A stretch of DNA of 64,000 nucleotides from Paramacrobiotus metropolitanus. Taxonomy: Eukaryota; Tardigrada; Eutardigrada; Parachela; Macrobiotidae. Shown piece after piece: positions 22,489 to 31,620 of the stretch. The position numbers and the translations under genes are program-made. The stretch lies in NCBI RefSeq assembly GCF_019649055.1, contig NW_026570249.1, positions 496,001 to 560,000 of the forward strand, given 5' to 3'. Numbering within the stretch: position 1 is the first letter of the stretch; every line of letters begins with the position of its first letter. The notes under the pieces are model-generated. The model was not told the origin of the DNA, did no database searches, and saw only the letters and a program-made list of their open reading frames with translations.

Positions 22489-25400
22489 ATGCACTCCCAC
22501 AACCGCAACACAGGTGGACATTTACACAGCGCATATATCGCGGATGATATGCATCATATGCTGAATAAGGCCGATTTGGGCACCTATGGCGATTACTCGG
22601 ATTCATCGGATTATAATCCCAAACATCCCAGAATCTATAAGGTCAACCATTTTGTTCTGCCGCTGTTCTGCTTGGAAGCGATCGCGTTGGGATGTGTCGG
22701 CGCATTAGCCTACTATCTGCGGTAAGAAATCCCATTCTACCTTACGTGCATTCCGTTCTTACGAATAATATTACCGGTGAAATGCCTTTTTCCATAAATT
22801 GTAATGATCAACTGAACATATATGTATATATAGGTACATATGCAGCAATCGTATTCGGTAATTTTATTGCACTTAATCGACTGAAAACCGCTGGGCAGAA
22901 AATTTACCAAAAATTTGCAACAATAAGAGTGCTTACACAATATATATTAAATCATTACCATAGGCTAAAAGCCTCAATGATTCACTGTATAGAATAATAA
23001 CTGTTGCCTAAACAAAATTCTGTTCGACAGCGGAAACTGGGTTAAAAGAATTAGCCAAAAACAGGAAATTTTAAAGGTTGTCTCATCGATATTTCCGGTG
23101 GTTTCAGTTATAGTTTCGGACAAAACTAAAAAAAGCATGAGGTAAAGCTGATAAAATTTTTGCTCTTTGAAATATTATGCGTTTTGATCGATGTTTTGAG
23201 GCCGGATCCACATTCCACGCGTAGAATTGACAACTTTCTGAAAAACTTCTACAGACATATAGAATACATATACAACCGCTGAGTTGCTTTTTATTTCTGC
23301 TGCAAAATTGCATCACGAAAATGTTTTTTATCTCGCTAGAGGTTGCACGAAAGGTAAATCATAAGTCGAGAAGAAATGGAGTCATTACTAAACTTTTAAC
23401 TGTTGCAGGTTCACCGAGGTATTTCCACTTCAAGAGAGCATTGTTAGTTGCACTGACCATGGGATAAATCACCCCTTTCTAAATGCCACGGCATTGTTGA
23501 CGGATGTGCCGGTGGAAGTGTTCTACAGTGTGGCCTTGCTCTCACCACTAGTAACGGTACAAGTGCACCCGCCAGACACATACAATACTAACTACAGTCT
23601 TTGCTTATTAATTGACCAACCTGTTGTTTCCGTGTAAATACACTTATCAAGTGCCCATAAAAACAACATTGTAACAATTTGCCTGTCTCCACAATAGATT
23701 TTCATCGGCGAGCTAGGTTATTGGCTGTTCTCCAGTAAACCAAAGAAAGTCGTTCGTGCACACTGCATTGGATTCAAATTACATCTTATGCCACGGCGAT
23801 TTTTTCGCTATGCAGGTGAATAAACTTGTACACTTTACAACAAACAGCTTCTCTTTTCGTACGGAATTAAGGATCGAATTTCAGATCTCGTTTTTTCAGT
23901 TTCACGGTTTAACAGAATAATACTGCAAGCATTCATAAAATTTCTTTATGGTTAGTAACAATAAATTTTCTTCAGACAGTGACAAGGTATTCCGGTGGCT
24001 TACCTAATATAACACGCACAAGCAGTCAAAAAATATTCCCCACTTTAAATGAATATACGTAGTTTTTATGAGTTATTAAGCATTAGCTTTATGAGTATTT
24101 ATGTATTACAAGGAATGGTAACAATGGTTTAATTTTTGCAGAATATTTATTTTAAATTATAACAAACTTAAAGATTAATTATATATAACGGAATTAGACA
24201 TCAAGATTACTACGTACTTTCTCTCTGATAGATACCGGTATGTAAGATTTATCCTTTGCTTATAATATGAAAATACCCGCATCGCTTCAACATGATTGAT
24301 AATATTTGTACAAAAACTACACTCCGATGACGGGTGACAGTTTTGTTATTCTCTCGTGATAAATAACGCTCACATAAGGCGGAGGTCAAGAAAATGTTGT
24401 TCTTTCCCGAAGGTTTATTTCTCCTTGGTCTCTTCACAACCAGTATTTTTACGGACCTGGTCAAACTGCTGATCGGCCGTCCCCGACCGTATTACCTGCG
24501 TGTGTGCCACGCGACCTGCATCAATCCCGACGGAACCACCCACATCAACAACAATGAACACTGTATTCTGGAGGACATGCGGTTCGCACAGATATCCTTT
24601 CCTTCCTTCCATGCATCGGTCGCAGCATATTCGGCATTATTTTTATCGGTAAGTGCGCTTGAATGATTTATTTTGTCAAACAATGCACACAAAATAAAGC
24701 TTATGACAAAATTAGCAAAATCCTAATGCGTGCACAAAAACCAATGATGTTATAAAAGATCTATTCGTGTAATTTACATACCCTAAGTATTATTTGCGTT
24801 ATATCTATATAATTGATTATATGTATATTATTACGGTACTATGTAATATTTAAAATAATTTAACATATAATAATTTAACTGTTGCATTGCATTTAACAGT
24901 AGCGACGTTTTTTATCAGTTCTAGCGAACGCACAGATTTCAATGTCTTCAATTACAGGTCTATCTGCACAGTATACTGACAGCCCGTGGTGCTCGTCTTT
25001 TACGCCCGATTCTCTTGTTCTCCATCATAGCTGGAGCGGCATTTGTCGGAATCAGTCGTTACTTGATGAACAAAAATCACTGGCAAGACATTGTTACCGG
25101 CTACATTTTGGGAGCAATTACAGCGCTGTATCTGGTGCGTACAAGTACAGTTACTCTACATAATACTAATTTAATGCTGTCATGATCCTAAAAAAGTGCT
25201 GCAATATTCATCGTTGTATACAGTAATAATTAAGAATTGTGATGTGATTGTGGTTACTGTAACTAAGCAGTGTATAATTGGTTTCAGGGCATTTTCGCCA
25301 GTAACTCTTTTGCGGAAAGGTCAGCCGTTGCGGAACCCTTACTGCCAAATCGAAGAAAGTCCGGTTCGTCTAGCCCGACATTAGCGCTACAGGATTCTAA

Positions 25401-25602
25401 ATCCCCGTTCTTCTCGTGGTTTCCCATTCCGCGTGTGTCGTTCAAAACCAAACCAACCCGCTTTGTTAACGGCTTCCCCAATCATGCCGCGGATTACTCC
25501 CATGATCCGGCTGCCGCGGTCACCGTGTACCATCCGGATTTGAATAGATCCATTGACAACTTCAGCCGAACTTCCAATCCGCATATGATGCAGCATTATT
25601 GA
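22489..25602 (+). CDS. phospholipid phosphatase-related (PLPPR/LPP) multipass membrane protein
   Basis: Exons: 22489-22721, 23409-23556, 23698-23815, about 24385-24648, 24958-25134 and 25288-25602. An N-terminal cytoplasmic tail precedes the first membrane helix (VLPLFCLEAIALGCVGALAYYL). PAP2 motifs follow: C1 KLLIGRPRP intact, C2 SFPSFHAS with its His, and C3 SRYLMNKNHWQD. In active LPPs C3 reads SR-x5-H-x3-D; here Asn stands at the nucleophile His position, the pattern I recall for PLPPR (plasticity-related) proteins. The C-terminal tail is Ser/Pro-rich and ends MMQHY. Exon 3 ends in phase 1, whereas every acceptor I can see for exon 4 is phase 0, so a small exon between 23.8 and 24.4 kb is probably missed or the gene is damaged there. 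It is likely a plasma-membrane protein with little or no phosphatase activity. Confidence 0.8.
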
Positions 25603-26059
25603 CATAATTTATTAAAGAAAACTGCTCTTCCTGATTATTAAAAAAAAACTCCGTTTTATATCATTTCTGAATCTGCTACAGCGCAATGCCTTTTAGGCTT
25701 TTACATCTGCATGCAGCTCTAATTCTGTTGCATATGTACCTGTTGTAATTTATTTACCACGATGGTTAGTGGAATTAAATTATGGTTTTGTACAGGTAAA
25801 AATAAGTTAAGGGATATGGAAATAAGAAATTCAGTGATGTTAAATTGCTACTCGTAGTAGTTTTCAATTAACATTCATCGCAAAATGTTTCGTTTTTTTA
25901 TCTAGCGACGCACTGCGATTTACTACATACAGTCATACACTGTAGAGTAACAGTGTTACGACTTCAAAATGCCGGTCAAAAAACTTTTATGAGCATTCAA
26001 AATTCAAAGTATTTTGTTGCAAAAAAATAAAATGTTAAGTTTGAAAAATAATAAATCAA
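25603..26059. other. 3' flank of the PLPPR-like gene, no gene
   Basis: AT-rich sequence. AATTTATTAAAG just after the stop may belong to the 3' UTR; no clean AATAAA was singled out. Nothing else recognised. Confidence 0.4.
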
Positions 26060-26663
26060 ATGGTATGCGGAGTCAAAAGTGGTGCTGCAAAGTTACAATT
26101 AACGAAGTTAATTGGTTTTAATGTTAGCTGGAGGTTGTGTGCTCCCGCTCTTTCTTTTCTCCTTCTGTAGCCAGTTACCTGAATCGGTGGTGGCGCTGCG
26201 CCGCTTCGGCCGCTTAGATCTAAGCGGCCGCCGCCTTACACGCGCCGACGACGGCCGTTTGCACTCGGCACTGTTCCTGTGCCCGCACTTGGTTCTGCTT
26301 TTGGTTCGGCATTTGCATTTGCTCTGTCACTGCATTTCTATTCATGTGCGCGCGAGTGATTTTGTTCTTTACCACCCGCCACACCCTGCTGTTCTTTTGT
26401 TGTTATTTCGCGTTGCTCAATAAAGGGGCCTTCGGTTGCGCAGGGCACTGGTCGCTCTCTTCCGCCGACCCCCGGTCGGCCGGCTTCTCGCTGACCCACG
26501 GTCACCGCACACAGCCGCTCACGAGGGTACCAGTCGCCCAGCAGCCGGGGTCCCAGCGCCCACAGTGGTCAACGGAAGCGGTAACATTAAGGTGGTATTA
26601 ATAGGAGCCAAAAGTGGTATAAAAGGTTGCTAGGAGCCAAAGGTGGAATGCGGAGCCTTCGCC
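26060..26663. mobile_element. copy of the GGTATGCGGAG foldback family carrying a GC-rich insert
   Basis: The left end TGGTATGCGGAGTCAAAAGT and the right block with AGGAGCCAAAAGTGG, AGGAGCCAAAGGTGG and ATGCGGAGCCTTCGCC match the arm of the foldback element at 48160-48821. In that element these blocks are contiguous (48716-48821); here they are separated by about 490 bp (roughly 26092-26586) of much more GC-rich DNA. The insert includes a perfect 24-bp palindrome at 26207-26230. No transposase frame is present, so it is non-autonomous. Confidence 0.6.
26207..26230. repeat. perfect 24-bp palindrome
   Basis: CGGCCGCTTAGA is followed immediately by its exact reverse complement. It lies in the GC-rich insert at 26092-26586. 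Function unknown. Confidence 0.9.
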
Positions 26664-26797
26664 ATTTTTACTAACATGAACGAAGACATTAATTTGTAAA
26701 AACCACCCTTCGTGAATTTTTCCTAAACATCCTCTTCTACTTACTTATAATTATCGATAAGCTCCATAATTAGTTTCCGTAAATCTCCTTGTGCTGT

Positions 26798-28140
26798 TTA
26801 CGAAGAAATTCTTTTGTTTTTCAGGAGTAAAGGTTGAACGCTTTTGTTAGATGATATTAATTTTTGTACCGAGGTGCCGGTCGACGCCGAGCTCGTTGTG
26901 AGTGATCCAGCTGATGCCGTCGTCGTGGTGCACTGCCGCCGGTCGACGTCGACGACGTTCCGGAACTCGTGGTTGTACTGATCGGTATTTCCAGTTACGC
27001 TAGGAGACGTCGTAGTGATTCCCGATGAAAACGTTGGCGTTGCCCCGGCGATTGCACCGGACGCAGTCGATGATGCAGCCGAAGTGGGAGAACCTCCTAG
27101 ACCGGAACTGGAAGTCGTGGTGGCTGATGCGGCGCTCTGTGTCGAACCGGTCCCGGAGGAGCCCGTTAATGTCGTTGCCGAAGTAGCAGTCGACGCAGTA
27201 GATGTACCTGAACCGGTAGTCAACTGCGCAACTGTCATAGATCCGGCGGACGTTACAGTAGTTGCCGAAGAGGATGTTGGTGCGCCGGTAGCGGTTGTGC
27301 CCGATGTCGTCGAAGATGGAGCCGAATTGGGTGAACTTCCTTAACTGGATGTGATGGTGGACACAGTCGTTATGTCACTTTTTGCCGAGCTTCCGGTTGG
27401 CTTCCTGCTTGTCCCGGAGGATCCCGTCAATGTCGTTGCCGATGTCGCCATCGACCCTGATGTTGTGCCAGAACTGGCAGTCGATTGAGCAGCTGCAATA
27501 GTTGCCGAAGAAGCTGATGTTCCCGTACCGGTTGTGCCGGATGTCGAAGATGCAGCCGAAGGGGATGAAGTTACTTGACCGGAAGTGGTGATGGATGCCG
27601 TCGAGGTGCCGTTCTGTGCCGAACTTCCGGTTGGTGCCCAGCTCGTCCCGGAAGAGCCGGTCGATGTTGTCGTCGACGCAGCTCTTCCGGTTGGCGCAAC
27701 CGATGTGCCAGTTCCGGCATCAGTAGTGGTACCGGTGGACGTTGCAGTAGTGGCCGAAGCGGAGGTTGGCGTTACATTAACGGTTGTGGCGGATGCTGTC
27801 GTAGGTGCCGAAGTGGAGAAACCTTCTGAGCGGATGGATGCAGTCGTTGTGTCGCTTGGTGCCGACTTCCACTTGACGCCGCACTCGTCCCGGAGCCGGA
27901 CGATGTCGTTGCCAAAGTGGACGAGCCTTCCTGACCGGAAGTTGTCGACGCCGGTGCACTCGTCCCGGGGGTCGCGCCGGACGTCGATGCCAGTGTTGTC
28001 GGAGAACTAGTGCTGAATTGCGGTGATGTATTGGCCGTGCTTGTGCTGGCGGATTCGGTTGTTGTGTCAGCCGAGGTAGACGACTCTAGTGGAATGCACC
28101 GCCTCGTCGTGGTGCAATCCACTACAGAGAGATGCACCAC
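26798..28140 (-). pseudogene. Ser/Thr-rich mucin-like coding sequence with an in-frame stop and a frameshift
   Basis: The minus strand encodes about 430 residues dominated by Ser, Thr, Ala and Gly, in imperfect repeats of about 80 residues containing TLTGSSGT, SSSGLGGSPTSAASST and SSPSAASSTSGTTGTGTS. The first part (28140 to about 27885) reads MVHLSVVDCTTTRRCIPLES and then TTTESASTSTANTS. Near 27880 the frame shifts (SGSRHQAT versus KSAPSDTTTAS). At 27341-27343 a TAA interrupts a Ser run. The last part ends with a non-repetitive tail (NHEFRNVVDVDRRQC to LLLKNKRISS). Dense Ser/Thr suggests an O-glycosylated secreted or surface protein, but no signal peptide was found. Unrecognised introns or sequencing errors are alternatives to a pseudogene. 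The plus strand is also largely open (Val/Ala/Glu-rich), as expected from repeats in multiples of three. Confidence 0.5.
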
Positions 28141-28688
28141 CTCGTCGTGGATGATGCATCGTCCAGTGCCGATTTCGGGGATAGTTTCTCAATGTCCAAT
28201 GTCAATGCGCATGCGTCCCCTGTCGCCCCCGCATCCCAGATGTCGGATGAAGCGGAGCTGATCATGTCCGATTCTGACGTATACTGGTCTAGATTTTGCT
28301 AACAATATAATCTAAATTAATGTCGTTCGATCAGCATCTATTGATTTTTATGTACAAGATATACCTTTATGGACTGCAGCTGCGGAGTGATGGACCAAGT
28401 GTTAACTCCTTTGGGTGTTAGGGCTTTATTTAGGCTGGCTATTTGTGTGGCGTTCTGGGTAAAGAACGGGACGCTAAACAGAATATTCCGGTCCTTGTAC
28501 ACTCCGTCGCTTTCCACGGCACACGCCATGACATCCGCCGTCTACACCGAAATGTGGTTAACAGAATTGTAATCAGTTTTATTTACATACAGTATGCATT
28601 ACGTATCAATGTGAGAAATTCTTCGTTCAATAAGAACTGCCAGGCAAACCCGAATAATCTTGTCCCAGATGATTAATATCAATGCTTA
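28141..28688. other. unassigned stretch with an unrecognised frame
   Basis: A 63-codon minus frame at 28338-28529 (MACAVESDGVYKDRN, SVPFFTQNATQIASLNKALT) has coding-like composition and higher GC than its flanks, but I do not recognise it. On the plus strand a piece at about 28113-28302 reads MHHLVVDDASSSADFGDSFS and then MSDEAELIMSDSDVYW before a stop, which could be a terminal exon. Neither is strong enough to call. Confidence 0.3.
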
Positions 28689-29020
28689 AGGGATTTGGCC
28701 CGGTACATAGTACCAAATTCGGGTACATACACGGGAACTTTCGCTGTCGTGCCCTCCTAAACACTTCTTTGCGTTGCTTTATGATATTTTGTAGCCAAAG
28801 GATTTATATACGTGGGCGTGAAATCCCTTTGCGCGCGCAACATTCGGTTCCGGAGTTATTAATGAAATAAAATTCCAAAAGTTTAAAGGCGCGGATGTGT
28901 ACCAAAAGTTTCATTATGAACCGATGCTCTTCAAATTTTGCACGAAAACACACATTACTATGAAGATCGTTTTGGTACCGAACCAGTTACAGTACCTAGT
29001 ACCGGGCAGAACGACATCCC
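28689..29020. mobile_element. degenerate copy of the GGGATTTGGCCCGG MITE (TTAA-flanked)
   Basis: It begins TTAA then GGGATTTGGCCCGGTACATA and follows the left arm of the element at 33036-33451 for about 200 bp (ACTTTCGCTGTCG, CCTCCTAAACACTTCTTTGC, TTTTGTAGCCAAAGGATTT). A weak right end (GTACCGGGCAGAACGACATC) lies near 29000-29020. The TTAA flank is reminiscent of piggyBac-type target sites, which is only an inference. No coding capacity. Confidence 0.6.
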
Positions 29021-29121
29021 GTGTAAATGCAAACGCCATTAGATGCTTAAAATCTCTGTCAAAAAATTTTTTGGAAACGGTTATCCGGAAACAATCGAAA
29101 TTCAGAAAGAGCCAACCCACA

Positions 29122-29189
29122 GGTATCACTAATCAGGACTGCTGCGTAAAGCAGTGTTTAGGTATCACTAATCAGGACTGCTGCGTAAA
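29122..29189. repeat. 39-bp tandem duplication
   Basis: GGTATCACTAATCAGGACTG followed by CTGCGTAAA occurs at 29122-29150 and again at 29161-29189, separated by GCAGTGTTTA. A simple local duplication. Confidence 0.85.
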
Positions 29190-29288
29190 CGGAAATTACA
29201 GGACCCGCTTGTTGCTGTTACTAATGTTCGGTGACTACTCGTAGGACAACGTGATCTCTGTTGCTCGTTATCACTACACACTCCTTGC

Positions 29289-29945
29289 TATGGTGTACCG
29301 ATTGCGCAAAGGTTTTACAAGCAAATGCTAATGACAAATCTTTTTTAGATTTTCAATCAAATGTTACTGACAAATGTTTTTCGCTACCAGACAAATGGTT
29401 TTTAAAAAAGTTAAACAGACAAATGTTTCTGACAAATGGTTTTACCCTCAGACAAATGTTTTTAAAAAATATTTGACAGACAAATGTTTCTTGACATATG
29501 TCAGAAACTTTCAGACAAATGTTACAGACAAATGTTTTTCACTGTCAGACAAATGCTACTGAGTCACTGACAAATGTCTTGATGTGATTGTAACTGCCGT
29601 CTTGTGCACCGGAAGCGCGACTACGGACTCTGACATTTTTTGCCATTGCGCAGTGCGCCAGTGCGCAACCACACAGTCCGCAGTGACTCCGCACTCCGAG
29701 ATTTGCGGTGGTAGGCTCCTGACATCCGTCAGAAGCATTTGTCTGACTGTTTCTGACATTTGTCAGTAACATTTGTCTGTTAAATTTTTTAAAAAACATT
29801 TGTCAGAAACATGTGTCTGTTAAATTCTTTTTAAAAACATTTGTCTGGTAGCGAAAAACACTTGTCAGTAACGTTTGTTTGAAAACTGAAAAGCATTTCT
29901 CATTAGCATTTGTTTATAGAACCTTTGCGCAATCGGTACACCATA
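29289..29945. mobile_element. foldback element built from ACAAATGTTT repeats, 6-bp TSD
   Basis: Terminal inverted repeats TATGGTGTACCGATTGCGCA (left) and its complement (right) bound a 657-bp element, and CCTTGC flanks it on both sides (29283-29288 and 29946-29951), a probable target-site duplication. The left arm holds many copies of a CAGACAAATGTTT-like unit and the right arm the complement (AAACATTTGTCTG), so nearly the whole element can fold on itself. The central 150 bp is GC-rich (GTGCGCAACCACACAGTCCG). It has no coding capacity and is presumably a non-autonomous DNA transposon. Confidence 0.75.
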
Positions 29946-30627
29946 CCTTGCTGCCGACTGAATCAAAAATAAAAAAATTATCAAAAATCAAAAAATTTAC
30001 ACTACTGTATCTACCGACCAAGCCTATTGATTACTGAACAAAGGATATTATTGTCCTCGATCAAAATTTATTTCCACGTACCAGTTATTAGCGAAGCAGA
30101 ATTATTAGAAACGTAGCACCGCTGACCGCTCTCCGATTATTAGTCCTGCTACTTACTACATGTATTTTGTTTCACATAAAATGAACCGATCAGCTATATA
30201 AAGCTGTTTCCTGGTTAGTCAGATTAGAACAATGTGGGCATGCCTCCTGAATACTTCCAGAACATTTACTAAAAATCGCAGGCCCGGATAATCCTATTGA
30301 CCCAGTTCCTATTTATGCCAGCAATTTTGACGATGCCGTGAATGCGTCGGAAAACGGCGTAAGACATTAAAACAGACGTCTCATTTTATACGTTACATAA
30401 AAGTTATTTACCACAATTACAGATGTAGCCAGGTAGGTTCAAAGATTTCGACGTTTGCGACGAATAAATACAAATAAATTCTTTACAATATATTGGTACA
30501 AGTGATCTTCGGCTTCGACGCCTCATATGCTCTTGTGGTCTACAGTCAATTCCTTGAAAAATAATTCTTGTTCATTATTTTTTTGTATGTTTTTACATTC
30601 ACTTGTCAGTATGATTAGGCGCTGTTC

Positions 30628-30667
30628 GTAGCTTCAGTTAGCTGTTTAAACAGCTAACTGAAGCTAC
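30628..30667. repeat. perfect 40-bp palindrome
   Basis: GTAGCTTCAGTTAGCTGTTT is followed directly by its exact reverse complement with no spacer. Perfect palindromes of this length are unstable in replication, so it is probably recent or functional. It lies about 380 bp upstream of the DIRS gag frame. Confidence 0.95.
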
Positions 30668-30766
30668 ATCGATCTGTAATTACAGCGAGCACTGACAAAA
30701 TTGGATTGCATAAAAAAAACTATATTCACATAAAACATTAAAAATTATTGCCCTTACCGCTACGCC

Positions 30767-30832
30767 GGCTGCGGTGACGCCTTTCAGTGGCTTAATACAA
30801 ATATTAAGCCACTGAAAGTCGTCACCGTAGCC
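30767..30832. repeat. inverted repeat with 31-bp arms and a 4-bp loop
   Basis: The left arm starts GGCTGCGGTGACGCCTTTCA and ends GGCTTAATA; the right arm is its complement with only two mismatches, separated by CAAA. A very strong hairpin on DNA or RNA, upstream of the DIRS-like frames. A terminal or regulatory element of the transposon is possible. Confidence 0.9.
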
Positions 30833-31011
30833 AGTCACATACAGTTGGATGTACAAATGTTACATGTTTATCTCCCGCACAGCAAAATCTATTTTGTAGA
30901 AGATTCCAAGCATTGGAATCTGTTTATTGCAAAGCGCGGAGCTGGCCACTCGCAGTGTACGGCTGACCACTGGCTGCAGTGCACCTGTTTTCGACGACGC
31001 ATATATAAACG

Positions 31012-31620
31012 ATGCGCACGCAGCCAGTGGTCATTAGAAGTTTCTTACTGCTGCGGTTTGAGGCTACTGATATCAGCTGCAATGACCTTTTCACAGGGAA
31101 TTTAAGAATCTCAGTCAGATTAGCACGCACCCTTTCAGGCCGGTTTGCTAAAACGTTAGTTGAATTTTTGGAATATCAAGAATATCTTGCTAGTATGCGA
31201 CCGTATTACTCCGATAGAGGTATTCTACTATTTGATGACGAATTTCGCTCCCTAGCTGAAGATGAAGGCTATAAGCTAAATGACTATCAGTACAGAAACG
31301 CTATCGCTGCGCATTTCATGAATTCAGAATTCCGGCGCCCCAAGTATTCAAGCAAACCCGGGACCGCCCGCACTTTCCACAACGTCAACGGCTACGCTAA
31401 CGGCTACGCTAACAGCTACGGTAATAAAAATAACTGGGAGCCGGCCTTTCGTTCCCAGGATGCCTGTCGGGACTACAACCGGAAAGGATGTAACCGGGGA
31501 AACGAGTGCAGCTACCAGCACTTTTGTGGCCATTGTGAGGGACCACACAGGGCGCCACAATGTCCAGAATGGAAGCAGCGCAATGCCGGCGGGAGGCCTG
31601 CCGGCGGAGGACGCCAGTAA
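31012..31620 (+). CDS. DIRS gag-like protein with Cys/His zinc-knuckle region
   Basis: 202 codons. The middle section (FAKTLVEFLEYQEYLASMRP, then ILLFDDEFRSLAEDEGY) resembles the gag region of DIRS/Ngaro-type elements. A Gly/Tyr/Asn-rich linker (NGYANGYANSYG) precedes a Cys/His cluster CRDYNRKGCNRGNECSYQHF followed by CGHCEGPHRAPQC, a typical nucleic-acid-binding module of this transposon class. The start chosen is the first ATG, just after TATATAAA, but an upstream start or exon cannot be excluded. It overlaps the next frame by about 160 bp, as expected for translation by reinitiation or frameshifting. Confidence 0.75.
   Translation: MRTQPVVIRSFLLLRFEATDISCNDLFTGNLRISVRLARTLSGRFAKTLVEFLEYQEYLASMRPYYSDRGILLFDDEFRSLAEDEGYKLNDYQYRNAIAAHFMNSEFRRPKYSSKPGTARTFHNVNGYANGYANSYGNKNNWEPAFRSQDACRDYNRKGCNRGNECSYQHFCGHCEGPHRAPQCPEWKQRNAGGRPAGGGRQ

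Larger units (their letters stand above)
29952..31011. other. upstream region of the DIRS-like element, rich in inverted repeats
   Basis: About 1 kb without a convincing gene. It contains two striking hairpins (30628-30667 and 30767-30832), a short palindrome at 30901-30921 (AGATTCCAA / TTGGAATCT), and a GACCACTGGCTGC inverted pair at about 30965-31030 around a TATATAAA just before the gag ATG. DIRS elements carry inverted terminal repeats and complementary regions, so part of this may be the left end of the element, but I could not match it to the sequence after 39662. Confidence 0.4.

Noticed and set aside
27015-28010. Plus-strand Val/Ala/Glu-rich frames
   Set aside because: Opposite the Ser/Thr-rich minus frame. 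Composition is less protein-like and the lesions are no better; the minus reading is preferred.
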